From Parastagonospora avenae f. sp. tritici 18332-5 (taxonomy: Eukaryota > Ascomycota > Dothideomycetes > Pleosporales > Phaeosphaeriaceae): DNA of 64,000 nt. The stretch is from NCBI GenBank assembly GCA_022559985.1, contig JAFJTR010000060.1, positions 62,001-126,000 on the forward strand. Direction: 5' to 3'. This document shows positions 45,806 through 58,769 of this stretch, piece after piece. Position numbers and translations under genes: made by a program. The notes under the pieces were generated by a model. That model worked only from the letters and a program-made list of their open reading frames with translations. It did not search any database and had not been told where the DNA came from. Position 1 is the stretch's first letter. Each line of letters starts with the position of its first letter.

Positions 45806-48655
45806 ATGGACAACCCGAAGAGAGGCAGGTTAATCAAGAGGGCCAGAGACTCAGCTGGACCACCCGTCAGCTACATGAACCGAGCGAATGGAAATACCTC
45901 CTCGAAGTTGACTAGAAGTCCATCCGCAGCGTCCTATTTCTACAGCCAGCAGGAATCGCAGAAGGGTAGCCAGCAGGAACAGCACAAGGGCAGCCAACAG
46001 GGCCTAGGCAGCTTCCAGCCGTCCTCGACCACTGGCGCATCACCACAACCACAACTCCGCCGGTCACCATCGCTACTCCACCCTGTGCATGAGCAGCCTG
46101 GCTTCCAAGGCAATTATCTCGGCCCAGCATCGGTTGGCCCTACCTTCAATTCGGCTGCGGTCGACGAAGCGCTCTTGAGCGTTAAGACGGGCGTCAACGT
46201 CGGAGCGGGGCCACGTCGTCCCTCACCCCCACAGCATTCCTATACCTACAACGCCGATCAGCCATCCAAATACAAAAATCCCACACTTCGCCAGTCCGCC
46301 TCCTTCACCGCACTTGCCCGGAAGATGGATACCCCGCCTTCGGGCAGCAAGAGTCCGCGAAGCAACCGGTACAGCGATGAGGGCGACGCAGCAAAGAAGA
46401 GGCATTCGGGCGGCGGCAAGAAAAAGGGCACGTTCTCCAGCTTCATGAGCAATCTCGTGAGCTCTCCGCGACGACCGACGATTTCCACGCCGACGAATCC
46501 CATGCATGTCACCCACGTCAGCATTGACAACGAGACGGGCGAGTTCACGGTACGTGGCCCTCTCACAGGCGGCAGTGTGCCTGCACTCGGCGCAGATGCG
46601 CTGTTCGCTGTCTTTACCCTCCCTTTGCCCCTCCATTGTGCCCTCGATTCGTTTCGCACGCTAACTGTACCAGGGCCTCCCCAAGGAATGGCAGCGCATG
46701 TTGACCAGCAACGGCATCACAGAGCAGGAACAGAAGCAGCACCCCCAGGCCGCCGTCGACGTGGTCAACTTCTACAAAGACAACGCAGAAAAGGGCGAGG
46801 ATGATGCCGTGTGGGACAAGATGGGTGCCGCCTACCCGCAAGGATACGGCTCCTACCAGCAGCAGCAGCCTCAGCAGCCTCAGCAGCCTCACCCCAACGC
46901 CGCCTACGGCACCGCGCAACCACTTATGAGCCCCCCGCAAAGTCCACGGTTCCCGCGCAATGGCGAAGACAGCTTCGAGAACCCCCGTGCGCCACCGCCG
47001 ATTCCCCGCAGTCTCACGTCGCCTGGGCCTACTTCGCCACAGATGAATGGCTCGCTCGTACCAGCTCGTCCAGCACCCAGACCACCGGGCGCCTCTCCAG
47101 GCTCCGTCAACATTGTCCCCGGTCGGCAAGCACCGCCTGTCCCGAGCCCAATCGTTACGCAGCAGCCTGCATACCGACACGAGAACGAATACCCGCAGAT
47201 CGCATACGCACCTCCTACCGCGACCGACAGCCCCGTTGGAGCGTCTTCCGCGCCCCGTAGCAGAGCGAACACCACTGGCGGCACGCCCCCGCGATATGAA
47301 TCGCCCTCGAGTGGTCCTGGCATCTCGCCTGCGCAGCAATACCAACAGCAACAGCAACAAGCCGTCCATGCCGCCCAGCAGGCGATGGCTGCTAAACAGC
47401 AGCAAGCGCCGCTTCACAGGAGTGTTAGCGCTAGAGCACCTCAGCCCGCACATCTTACGCCTGCACCGCCTGTCCAGTCACAACCATCGCCACAGCAGCA
47501 ATTTGCACAACAGTCCGACCCTCAGAACATACCACTACCCTCACAGCAAGCTCGCGTCGGGCCCGCGCCCCGGCCTCGCCAGCGACCTCGGCAGAGTCAG
47601 CAGGGTACGGATATCGTTGCCAAGCTCAATGCCATCTGCACGAATGCCGATCCGACGTTGAGATACAAGCAGTTCAACAAGATTGGACAGGGTGCCTCGG
47701 GAGGCGTTTTTACGGCATACGAAGTGGGCAGCAACAAATGCGTGGCTATCAAGCAGATGAACCTTGAGCAGCAGCCTAAGAAGGACCTGATTATCAACGA
47801 AATTCTGGTGATGAAGGACAGCAAACACAAGAACATTGTCAATTTCATGGACAGCTTCCTCGTGAAAGGAGATCTGTGGGTCGTCATGGAGTACATGGAA
47901 GGCGGCAGCTTGACGGATGTCGTTACTTTCAATATCATGTCCGAAGGTCAAATAGCTGCAGTCTGCAGAGAGGTAAGCAAATCGGAAACTCTCGTTGGAA
48001 AAGGCTAACCATACAGACTTTACACGGCTTGCAGCATTTACACTCCAAGGGCGTCATTCACCGAGATATCAAGTCGGACAACATCCTGCTCTCCCTTGAG
48101 GGTAACATCAAACTGAGTGAGTGAACCAGGAACAGGCTTCTCGATACCGCTGACAAGTCCGATAGCCGACTTCGGTTTCTGTGCCCAAATAAACGAGAGC
48201 CACAACAAGCGGACTACCATGGTGGGAACGCCTTATTGGATGGCCCCCGAGGTTGTGACCCGGAAGGAGTATGGTCGAAAAGTCGATATCTGGTCGCTTG
48301 GAATCATGGCCATTGAGATGATCGAAGGAGAGCCACCATACTTGAACGAGAGCCCTCTCCGCGCACTGTGGCTCATTGCGACAAATGGTACGCCAACGAT
48401 CAAAGAAGAACACACCTTGTCCGCAATGTTCCGCGACTTTTTGGGCTTCTCACTCAAGGTCGATCCTGACAAGCGGGCGAGTGCTCACGATCTTCTTGTG
48501 GTACGTAAATCCTACTCCAACGTTCACAGAGGCGTACTAACATCGCTTAGCACCCGTTCATTAGCACTGCTGAGCCGCTCAACACCCTAGCGCCATTAGT
48601 TCTGTCGGCAAGAAAAGCAAGGGCTGAAGAACGCCGTAAGAAGGGTGGTGTGTGA
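45806..48655 (+). CDS. PAK-family Ser/Thr kinase (Cla4/Ste20 type)
   Basis: Five exons: 45806-46549, 46674-47972, 48017-48116, 48166-48500 and 48551-48655, giving 860 aa. The N-terminus is disordered and Ser/Gln-rich. The Cdc42/Rac-binding CRIB domain (ISTPTNPMHVTHVSIDNETG, then EFTGLPKEWQRML) is split by intron 1 at about residue 248. A Pro/Gln-rich linker with CAG-repeat-encoded glutamines follows. The kinase domain has IGQGASGGVF, the ATP-binding Lys in CVAIKQM, HRDIKSDN, DFGFCAQ and APEVV. NIMSEGQIAAVCRE and the ending STAEPLNTLAPLV read like Cla4-type PAKs, but no N-terminal PH domain is visible, as in Ste20. It would act downstream of Cdc42 in polarity, septation and MAP-kinase signalling. 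Subtype is left open. Confidence 0.9.
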
Positions 48656-49644
48656 TCTTTTTTTCTACGTCGTTTCTGGGATGTCTCTCATTCTAGAAAC
48701 GTAGGACTAAGCACAGTGATTCCCGGCAGTCACAGCTCCGTGGCTACTTCGACCACAGAGTCCTTCGCCGGGTGGTATGGAAAGACGGGTGACCTATAGA
48801 GCAAGAGATGATCGCAGTCGCAGTTGCCCCGCGGTCGAATCTTCGGTGAAATTCAGCAGCCTACATAAATCCACTCGGGGGTTTGAGTCTGTAGCATACG
48901 ATAAGCTACAGCAGCCTTCTCAGACTGCGCCGATGTGCAGCGTCGCAGGCAGTATCAAGATCGGCGTTATCTCCAATGGCTCCTTGCGGGCCATTTCGGT
49001 TGCTTCAAGAAATCTCGCTACACGAGAACGACGCCAGAAGAGTGGGCTTTCCAGTACGGCAGATACTTGGTACATTGGGTGTCAATTTTAGGTTTCCATG
49101 CTATGATTAGCGCATGCTTGGGGATTCAGTTTGAGGTACATTTCCTGTGCCCTCTTCATTACTATCAAATTCTAGTGTCTATATCATTGAATGTCAAGGA
49201 ATGACACAGCGAGCGGCTTACGAAAGGTCAAGGCAGAATGTATACCTTATTCTGCACGAATTGTGCGTCCTAAGTGAATGGGCTGTTACTTATCTTTGTA
49301 GTGGCAAGGCAGACTTCTGGCATCAATCAGCGTTCCGCCCCTCAATGATTGAAGGCAGCCTCGCGTGTGCAGTGGCGCAGTCCGCCGCCACACGAGCTTC
49401 GTCATACCCCGCTAAACCTTTTAGGCCGCATTACCCACCCGGCAGGAGCTCCCAAGCCCTACGCATACGACGGAGTTGACGCAACCTTCTACTCCTATCC
49501 TCACCTACAACACGAAGCGACTTTGCCTTCACTTCTGAAATATCCACGAACGTTCAAACATAACTCACGACCTCCCAAGATTACTGAAGTCGCTGCGAAC
49601 GGCTCCCCACATCGAAGCTCGAGGATCCCGAGCAGGCAAACGCC
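48656..49644. other. Intergenic, no gene supported
   Basis: Overlapping plus-strand ORFs of about 90-110 codons have no recognisable content. The distal part is the HSE1 promoter. Confidence 0.45.
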
Positions 49645-51751
49645 ATGTTTCGCGCGCAGTCGAACATCTTCGACGATGTCGTAGTCAAGGCGACGGACGA
49701 GAACCTCACAAGCGAGAACTGGGAGTACATACTGGTACGGCCCTTCCCTTCCAGCATTCTGTACGGCTAGGCGGATGGCAGCCGCCTTGGGAGCTTACAG
49801 CCTGTGGCGCTGGAGCGCTTCCATATCGCCGTCGCCAACGTCACGTCATGGCTTTTCAAGTACTTCTGCTAACACAGAAACTATAGGATGTATGTGACAA
49901 AGTCGGATCGTCCGACACAGGTGCCAAAGATGCCGTCGCCGCCATGATCAAGCGATTAGCACATCGCAATGCGAACGTGCAACTATATACCCTCGAGCTC
50001 GCAAACGCCCTCAGTCAGAATTGCGGAATCCAAATGCACAAGGAGCTTGCATCGCGTAGCTTCACTGATGCCATGTTGCGTCTCGCGAACGATAGGAACA
50101 CACATCAAGCTGTGAAAGCAAAGATATTGGAGCGCATGGGAGAATGGTCTGAGATGTTCTCGCGCGATCCAGATCTCGGCATCATGGAAGGAGCCTACAT
50201 GAAGCTGAAGACACAGAGTGAGTTGTTCAAGAGAAAGTGTGTGGTGTCGAGCTGACACAAGCAGACCCCAACCTTCGGGCACCATCGAAACCGCAGAAAA
50301 CACAGATCTCCGATTCCGATCGCCAGAAGGAGGAGGAAGAGCTCCAAATGGCACTAGCCATGTCTATCAAGGAGTCCAAGGGTGCAACGCCTTCGGCCGC
50401 GAAAGCAAATACGCCACAGGAAAACAACGCAGGCTCCAACTCTCAAGCAGCGCCGCCTTCGCAACCGGTGCAGCCAGGCACTACAGCAGCAACCGTCTCG
50501 CGCGTAAGGGCCCTATTCGACTTTCAGCCTTCGGAGCCTGGTGAGCTGCAATTCAAGAAGGGAGACATCATCGCCGTGCTGGAATCAGTATACAAGGATT
50601 GGTGGAAGGGCTCACTCCGTGGAAACACAGGCATCTTCCCACTCAACTATGTGGAGAAGCTGCAAGACCCCACTCGTGAAGAACTCGAGAAGGAGGCACA
50701 GACTGAGGCAGAGGTCTTTGCCCAGATCCGGAATGTGGAGAAGCTGCTTGCTCTCTTGAGCACGAACACGCAAGCCGGAGGGGGCGATGGTCGCGACAAC
50801 GAAGAGATCACGGAGCTCTACCATTCTACGCTTGCAATCCGTCCGAAGCTAATCGAGCTGATTGGAAAATATTCACAGAAGAAGGGTAAGCGCGAACCTA
50901 TGTACAGATTTTTGCCAGGCTAACCATGATCAGATGACTTCACTCAACTCAACGAGAAGTTCATCAAAGCTCGTCGAGACTACGAGTCGCTACTCGAGGC
51001 ATCCATGTCACAGCCACCGCAACCATCGTATGGTAGTCGCCCTCCCTATGGTTACAATGCGCCACCCCCATCAAATTACAATGGTTATCCTTCATCGTCA
51101 CCTCCTCCACAGCAGTACGGCTACGGTGCTGGTGCTCCCCCACAAGGCGGTGCTCCTCAGTATCCCCCTATCGGCGCAAATCCTGCTTTCTTCATGGTTC
51201 CACCAGCTGGCGAGCAGCGTCCGCAGCAACAAACACCACAACCCGGACCTGCCTCGGATCCTTACTCGGTACCTCAAGGTAGAGTGCCTGTTGGTGGTCG
51301 ACCTCAGAGTTATGCGCCCCAGGAACTAGCCACTGCCCACTACGACTCCCCCGTCGATAACCGCCATTCATTTGCCGGGCCGAGCCTGCCGCAAGGTGCA
51401 CCTTCAGCACCGCAAGGCTATGAATATCCGCCATCGCAAGCACCTCCTGGATATCCCCCGCAGCAAGGTGCCCCTCCGCAGGGTCCACTACCAGGTCAAC
51501 AAAACCCTTACGATCAGATCACGTCACCACCTCCACATCAGCAAGCCCCTTCAGATCCCTACTCACAACAACCACCACCACAGGCAGGTCTTGGGTACCC
51601 GCCCCAACAACCCGCTCATGCACCACCCGCACCTCCTGGAGCATCTTCGAGCCCAGCGCCAGCACAAGGATATCTTCCATACCGGCCACCGGGCCAAGCG
51701 CCTAGTGCGCCTCCAGTCGGTGGAGGTGGGGACGAAGGCTTCTACCGATAG
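49645..51751 (+). CDS. HSE1: ESCRT-0 subunit Hse1
   Basis: Four exons: 49645-49734, 49887-50217, 50265-50885 and 50934-51751, giving 619 aa. A VHS domain covers about residues 1-140 (FDDVVVKATDENLTSENWEY, DAVAAMIKRLAHRNANVQL). A ubiquitin-interacting motif lies at about 163-178 (EEEELQMALAMSIKES). An SH3 domain spans about 217-275 (RALFDFQPSEPGELQFKKGD, KDWWKGSLRGNTGIFPLNYV). A GAT-like helical region follows (VEKLLALLSTNTQ, DDFTQLNEKFIKARRDYESL), then a ~220-residue Pro/Gln/Tyr-rich tail. With Vps27 it sorts ubiquitinated cargo at endosomes. Introns 1 and 4 have TGCTAAC and GGCTAACC branch sites. The order VHS-UIM-SH3-GAT is diagnostic. Confidence 0.94.
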
Positions 51752-52099
51752 AATCGGCCTTGGGTGAAGAGTGTGTAAGATTGAAAAGGGCTACTTGTAC
51801 ATAGTTGGAAATTAGGAAACAAGATGATTGAATACTTCAGTTCTTATCATCGACATCTTCTCTTCACTCTCAGTATGCCATCGCCAAAGCAAAAGGCTAC
51901 AGCAGTCCTGCATGTCACACCAGTGCTGAGCGCAGGTAGGTTCAATATACTTGACACAACATGCATGAGATATACGAGAAAGAATAAAAAGTACTGTCAA
52001 ATTAACTAGAAACATCAGAAGTTAAAAAAAGGAAACCCCATAGCTCTCAGATGAGCTCAAAAGCAAGTAAGCGCGCCAGAACCGATTTCCGCCTCCTTC
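51752..52099. other. Intergenic between convergent genes
   Basis: 3' flanks of HSE1 and the secreted-protein gene. Nothing else seen. Confidence 0.5.
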
Positions 52100-52669
52100 T
52101 CACTGCGCCTTCGTCCCCGTCCTCCTAAATGCCGAATACTGCACCCACGCCCACTCCTGCTGTCCACTCGGATCGCTCTCTGCCCTTGCCCCCTTATTCA
52201 CCGCCTTCCCCTGCAACACCTGCAAATCCCCCTTCGCACCCCTTCCCCCACTCCCACTCCCCTCCACAACACAATAACTCTCGCCCAACCCCCCAGCATC
52301 CTCGCTATTCAGAAACCTGGCGAAGAAATCCACACACGTCTTCTCGTTCAGCTTGTATTGGAGTGTGCTGATGTATCGCTCGTCGGGCCCGTCGGACTCG
52401 ATGCTGATCTTGAAGACCCATTGTGAGATTGTGGAGTCGGTGTTGAGCAGGTTGAAGGTGGCGAGGATGGGGGATGTGGAGGAGATTAGCGGGGAGGAGG
52501 AGGTGTAGAGGGAGCAGAATTGTTGGTAGCCGGCGGTGAATTGGGAGGATGTGGGGGATTGGCGGTCTGGGCAGAAGCCGGAGGAGGCGCGGGGGGAGAT
52601 GGGGTTTGAGGGGAGGGCGGATGTTAGGCCGAGGATGGTGAGGAGGGTGGTAAGTGTGATTGTGTACAT
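52100..52669 (-). CDS. Small secreted protein, 189 aa
   Basis: A single-exon frame with a typical signal peptide (MYTITLTTLLTILGLTSALP, cleavage probably near the ALP). The mature part has four cysteines (FCPDRQ, FCSLY, TCVDFF, YCVVEG), enough for two disulphides. Hydrophobic and Ser/Thr-rich stretches resemble a beta-rich fold (STISQWVFKISIESDGPDER, YISTLQYKLNE). The C-terminal part is Gly/Ala-rich. I do not recognise the family. It is the size of many candidate effectors or cell-wall-associated proteins, but nothing shows a host-directed role. An AT-richer gene-free stretch lies upstream. Confidence 0.65.
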   Translation of the reverse strand: MYTITLTTLLTILGLTSALPSNPISPRASSGFCPDRQSPTSSQFTAGYQQFCSLYTSSSPLISSTSPILATFNLLNTDSTISQWVFKISIESDGPDERYISTLQYKLNEKTCVDFFARFLNSEDAGGLGESYCVVEGSGSGGRGAKGDLQVLQGKAVNKGARAESDPSGQQEWAWVQYSAFRRTGTKAQ

Positions 52670-54407
52670 TGTGGTGGATGGTGGTTGGGGATTGGTAGTA
52701 TGGGTTAAGTGGGATGGATTGGGGTTTGAATAGAGATTATGTAGAGATGGTAAGATAAGGAGATGGGGTGTAGGTCAAAGAGAACAAAGAGACAAGTTGA
52801 TGGCTGAATGGTGAAAGAGCAGGGAAGTCCTTTGTGGGTGCTTTGTGTATTTGGTGGAGAAGTGCCGGACAAGGGATCTACAAATAGGACGGACTCGTGA
52901 GGCTTGCGAGGATGGAGGATGATGCGGGTGACGCTATCGTCATTGACGCTCAGGATGTGTTGTCGTTGTTCGTTACGTGGAGCCATGTGACGCTCCATCG
53001 ACTTGTCTGTATTTCGACTGTTGAACAATCCTTTCAAGCAGCTATACCGCAGTGTTTAATTGATTGTCCAAGATCCGCTGTTTTAACAAAGACCAAGCTG
53101 CCAGTAGTTGGAAGATGTAGTTGCTACGCGACAATCTTGTGTCCAAAGCAGGCACGGATAATCACCTTTCTTACCGCCATTGTAGTTGGAGGAGTGAAGT
53201 TATCAGCAACAAAGAACGCATCGTTGTCAAGTACAGAGAAGAAGCTGGTCGAGCTCAGTATGGCGTCATCACTCCCAACTATCTCCGTCATCTACTTAGA
53301 GGCGTATATGGGCAAGTCATCTTCAAGGAACTGGTACCGCAGTGGTGAGGCGGATGGGTTCACTTGCCCCATCTGCAATTTTTGGAGAAAGTCCGGGTGT
53401 ATGCTAACGTCAGAATCTACGGGGACACCAAACTTAATGCACGCTATCATGGCAAGACCATGGGGTTGTACGATGTCTACCAGGTGACTTAGAAACAGTG
53501 TTGATTACCAAGTCGCTTCCGCATAGACAATGTAGTATGCTCCAAGGTTGTACATGTGACAGAGAGTTGCCTGCTGCAGACAGAGAAAGCGCCCAGTCCG
53601 AGCGCATTTTAAATGAGGAGAGTTCGAAACACGGAGAGTACGTTGAATCGAGGCCATATGGATGGACTCGAAAGAAAATGCAGGGTGTCGTCTTGGGTGT
53701 GCGAACTCTGTCGGGTTCGGGCCGGACCTCGCTTCGGCAGAGGCGCATAGCTACGGCTAATGATCCATTTCCAGTGAATGATTCGCATGTCAAAGGCCGG
53801 TATTTGATAGTAATTAGCTGTGGTCGACTGCGAGCGGAATAGCTGGCGAATCTTGGTGTTAGTGGACCAGGCGGGACACCTGGGCGGGTGGGTACATTAG
53901 CGACCCCGAGGGCTAAACTCCATCGGCGGCCCCGCTTAAGTGCACGGACAGTAAGTTCGAGGACATTCTGGACGCTGTCCTCTCGAGTCTCCAGAGCAGC
54001 CTTCATCTGTTGTCACTGCACGCTCCTGAGTTCTTGTGCACTTCTAGGAGTGCTTTGAAAACACAATTGCACCATTTTCTCTCATCTCCACAGCTACGCG
54101 ACTTGCTGAGCGCATTGACTGAACTGAGACCCTGATTTACTATTTCCTGGCACTTGCCCCGAGCGACGGCCCATCGCATCCCTGGTAGGTAAATCCAACG
54201 AGTCCGTGACATCTGGCATCCGCAATTCCTCCCGATCTCTTTCTCTCACCTCCTCCACACTGGCTGATACCTTTACCTACCAGATCCAATCAACTACCCA
54301 CCCAGCCATATCCTACCTGACCGTTAAAGTGGCCCCGCAACTTTAACTTCCTCCTCCCGCCGTCTACGCAACACCCTTTGGTCAACTCGAAACGGTCTAC
54401 ACTGAAA
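52670..54407. other. Long intergenic region, no gene supported
   Basis: 1.7 kb with overlapping ORFs on both strands (up to 196 codons at 52897-53487 and 190 codons at 53434-54006). None has a domain or clear introns. The last ~250 nt are CT- and CA-rich and look like the SCP160 promoter and leader. Confidence 0.45.
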
Positions 54408-57400
54408 ATGGCATCTGAAGCAGCTGCCAGCTCTACCGCCGAGGGTCTCACCCCTGCGCAGAAGCTCATGCAGGAGCACGAGCACCACGTCACTGTTGAA
54501 GACGTGCCTGACGAGGAGGACGTTGCTCATCCAGCGCCATCCGCCAAGTCTGAGGCACCTCTCAGCGAGAAAGCCGCCGGCAAGCAGAAGGCGGAAGATG
54601 CACCTGGCCCCAAGAAGTCTGCTCTGAACACGTCGTCTGAGGAGGCCTTCCCGGCTCTCGGCCCTGCGAAGCCCCGTGGTCAGGCTCCTGTTGCACCCAC
54701 CTGGGGCAAGAAGCCTGCGTCTATCACCTCCAATGGCGTCAATGGCTCTGCTGCCAGCAACGGTGCCTCTGGTGCTTCGGCCCCGGCTTCTATTGCCGTC
54801 GGCCGTGGTCCCGCTCTCCCTTCGATGAACATTCCCGGCAAGCACACGGAGCGCATCTCCTTCTCTCCTAACCAGCTCACTCCTCGCCAGCAGCTCAAGA
54901 AGCCTGTCAACGACATCATCCGCGATATCAACAGGCGCTCGAAGGCTAAGCTCGAGTATAAGTCCGGACCTGGCGGAACCGTCATCTTCGAGTCCACTGG
55001 CCCGGTCGAGGCGGTGAGACAGACTCTCAAGGAGATTGCCAACGAGGTCGGCTCAAAGGTATGAAGCTTCACAAACCGCGAAGATGCATCAGCTAATAAT
55101 TTCCAGCAATCTGTCGATGTTCCTGTCCCCGCCTCCGTCCGCGCGCACATCATCGGTCGTCAAGGGTCCAAGATTCAGGAGATCAGCAAGCGCACCGGCG
55201 CTCGCATCCAGGTCCCCAAGGCCGAGCCTGGCGAGGACGATGATACCGTTGTCAACGTACACATCGAGGGCAATGCGCTCACCGCTGAGATGGCTCGCCG
55301 CGAGATCGACGCCATTGTCAACGAACGTACCTCGACTGTCAACCTGCGCCTCAAGGAAATCCCCGCCGAGTTCTACCCCTTCTTGGCCGGTCCTCACAAC
55401 GTCCATATCGATAAGCTCACCCAGGGCCGCGATGTCAACGTTCAGATTCCCCAGTACCACACCTGGCGCTCCCAGGCGCCTCCCCAGGCTACGCGTGGTC
55501 AGCCAGTGCCATTCGCACCCCAGGCCAACTTCCCCATCCAGGTTTCTGGTGACCGCGCGCTGGCCCAGCAGGTTCAGGCTGAGCTCGAGCGCCGTGCCCA
55601 ACAGCTTCGCCAGCAGCTTTTCCTTGAACAGCGCTCAATCGAGCGTGGCCGACACCAGTTCATTGTTGGTGACCGTGGCGGCTCTCTGCACGACTTCTTG
55701 GAGGAGACTGGCTGCAGTATCGTCCTTCCTCCTAGCTCCGACGACAGCGAGACCGTCTACATTGTCGGACCTCCCAACAAGATCGAGCAGGGAATCAACA
55801 AGCTCGAAGACTTGGCTGCTAGCATGACCATGGCCACCGCCGATGCCGCTCGTGAGCACAAGAGTGCCCAGCATGCTTACAACCTCACACAGTACCTGCG
55901 CCAGCGTCAGGCACTGGCCGAGCTTGAGCGTCTGCACGAGGCTAGCATTGTCGCGCCTACTGACCGTGATGGCCCAACCGGATGGGAGATCTACGCTCGC
56001 AACGGAAAGAACAGCATGAAGGCTCGTGGAGACATCATGGGTGTGTTCGCTAGCCACCCTCCTAGCAGGTTCGCAACCGTCAACGTAGACCCCTTCTACC
56101 ACCAGTTTCTGCAACAGCGCAACGCACAGAAGCTCCGACAGGATACCGGAGTCCACGTCGTCTTCCCCGACGAGGCTGAGAACTCGCCACAGCTGATCCT
56201 TGTCTACGAGGGTGACACTCCTTACGACGAGTACTCCATTCCTCGTGGCGCGCCTTCACCTGCAGATGTCAAGGCCTACCAGCAGGCTCTCCAGAAGGCT
56301 CAGCAGTTCGTCCAGGGTCTTACCACCAACCAGCCTAAGATTGAGTCTCGCGGTCTTGAGTCTAACCCCAAGTTCCACCGCAAGATTGAGCAGTACATCA
56401 ACGATGAGCAGCAGAGCCTTCCTACTAACCAGGTACCTGTCCAAGCGCTCTTCGGTCAGCGCCGCCCCGAGGCCCACAGCCGTTCGAACAACAGCTTTGC
56501 CATTCGCGGACCCGTGAACGCTGTGGACGAGCTCAACGCCAAGATCCTTGCCTTCATCGAGCAAGCTGAGAAGGACGAGCTTGAGCGCAACCATGTCACC
56601 ACTTTTGACTATCCGCAGAAGTACGCCAGCCACCTTGTTGGCAAGGGCGGCGAGAACATCCAGCGCCTGCGCCAGAAATTCGATGTTGACGTACAGATCA
56701 ACGATGGCAAGGTCGAGCTAAAGGGACCTTCTGCCAAGGCGCTGCAGTGCAAGAAGGACATTCTCGACATGGCCAAGAAGCTTGAGGACGAGGCTACACA
56801 CACACTGAAGGTCAAGCCCCAATACCACCGCGACCTCATTGGCGCTGGTGGAAAGCAGGTCGAGCGTCTGCAAACCCGTTACGGTGTCCGCATCAACTTC
56901 CCTCGTAGGGCAAACAACAATGACGAGGATGCCGATGCGTCTTCTCAGCGCAACGCGCGTGGAGGTCAGAACCAGGACGAGGTCATCATTCGTGGCCCCA
57001 AGAAGGGCGCAGATGAGGCTCGCGATGAGGTACTCAACCTTCTCCAGTATATCATGGACAACGGGCACAGCGACACGGTCTCTGTTGCCCAGAGCCAGAT
57101 TCCTCAGTTGATCGGCTCCGGTGGACGCGAGATGGAGCAGTTGCGTCTCGAGACAGGTTGCCAGATTGACGTACCAGGTGCCCGCGAGGGTGCTGATCCT
57201 TCTGGTCGCGCTGAGATCAAGCTCAAGGGTACCAAGAAGGCGGTCGAAGATGCTAAGAAGATTCTGCTGCAGCGTGCGAAGGTCTTCGATGACACCACTG
57301 TCGAGACGCTTGAGGTTGACAGGAAGCACCACAGGAGCCTCATCGGAGGCAGCGGTTCGAACATCCGCACCATTGTCACTGCCGCCGGAGGTCCTGATAA

Positions 57401-58405
57401 TGCCCGCGATCTTGCGCGCATGGTGCGCTTCCCTCGTGCAGAGTCTGACGAGACCGCGATTCGCGTAGAAGGTCCAAAGAGTGTCGTCGAGAAGATCATT
57501 GCATCTCTCAAGGCTCAGGCAGCTTCGCTCGAGAACCAGACCACCGAGATTATTGAGATCTCGCCCGACAAGCACCGCCTCCTCATTGGTCGTGGCGGTG
57601 AGACTCGTCGTTCGCTGGAGTCGCAACTCAACATCCAGCTTGACATCCCCAAGCAGACCACTACCGGTGCTGCTCGCAGCCAGGTGAAGATCACCGGCGA
57701 GCCCGAGCACGTCGAGAAGGCCAAGGAGCATATCCTCGAGCTTGTTAAGGGACAAGAGGGTGAGACCATCCAGGTTCCTCGCCATCTCCATCACGTCATC
57801 TCCGACAATGGTCAGTTCTTCCGTTCGCTCCGCAACCAGCACAAGGTCACCGTCGACCACGCTGGCCAGCAACCTCCTTCGAAGCCTGCTTCTGCTGAGG
57901 CTGGTCGCTCGCGCAAGGGCGCGAACGGTGCTCTTCCTTTGATCACCGATGACGCCACTGGTGGAGCTGACGAGCACTCTTGGGAGATTGTCGACAACAA
58001 TGCTCCCGAGGAGGGAGCCGACCTTTCTGCCACCATTCCGTGGGTCATTCGTGGTTCTTCCGAGGCCCTTCCCAAGGCTCGTCAGAAGCTCGAGGCTGCC
58101 ATTGAGGCGGCGTCTAAGCCCTCGTCGACAGGCTATCTCATCCTGCCGGACCCGCGCAGCTACAGGTATGTATCAAAGCCATCCTCGTTTGTACAACACT
58201 ACTAACTAGTCACAGGCTTGTAGTCGGCTCCGGTGGTAGCACCATCAACGACCTTCGCAAGAAGACTGGCACCAAGATCCAGGTTCCTCGCGACCAGGCC
58301 AAGGACGAGGCCATTGAGATTGTCGGCACCAGGGATGGCTGCGAGCAGGCGCGCCAGCTCATTCTCGACATTGTGTCCAAGGGAGGTAACGGCGGCCGTA
58401 AATAG
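54408..58405 (+). CDS. SCP160: Multi-KH RNA-binding protein Scp160 (vigilin)
   Basis: Three exons: 54408-55058, 55107-58165 and 58216-58405, giving 1299 aa, close to the vigilin family length. A disordered N-terminus precedes an array of KH domains. At least nine GxxG-type loops are visible: IIGRQGSKIQ, IVGDRGGSLH, LVGKGGENIQ, LIGAGGKQVE, LIGSGGREME, LIGGSGSNIR, LIGRGGETRR, a degenerate VISDNGQFFR and a final VVGSGGSTIN. The last is encoded across intron 2. Codon use is strongly biased to C-ending codons, as in highly expressed genes. Scp160 binds mRNAs and polysomes at the ER. Intron 1 is GTATGA...TTCCAG; intron 2 is GTATGT...TCACAG with a TACTAACTA branch. The assignment is firm. Confidence 0.94.
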
Positions 58406-58769
58406 AGTTCGCAGCCGTTCCGACGTTTTCCAGGTGACGAATTTAGCGCGGAGTTTCTGTGCGTAGTGTCTACGGGTACATGAGAATGCGGTTTACCATT
58501 TCTTGCATCTTTATTTCATGCGATATGAAGCTCGGCATAGGTGTGCATGACAAAATAGATATCAGGGAATAAAAGTTCTGCGGTATGAAATGCAATATAT
58601 TCTCCAAGTTTTTGGTGTGCCTGGATATCCTCGCAGGCATGTGACTCGTCAGTCATGGTCGTGAACAATTATCTCGCAGCATCTCCACTCTCAAAACAAG
58701 AACAAACTCCATGGCAATGCAGCATCTTGCAGTAATCCAACAACCAACCAAGCAACAAACTCAACGCAG
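58406..58769. other. Intergenic between convergent genes
   Basis: 3' flank of SCP160 and of the membrane-protein gene. No ORF. Confidence 0.5.

Noticed and set aside
52897..54006. Overlapping ORFs of ~190 codons on opposite strands
   Set aside because: Neither shows a recognisable domain or introns; chance open frames are likely in this base composition.
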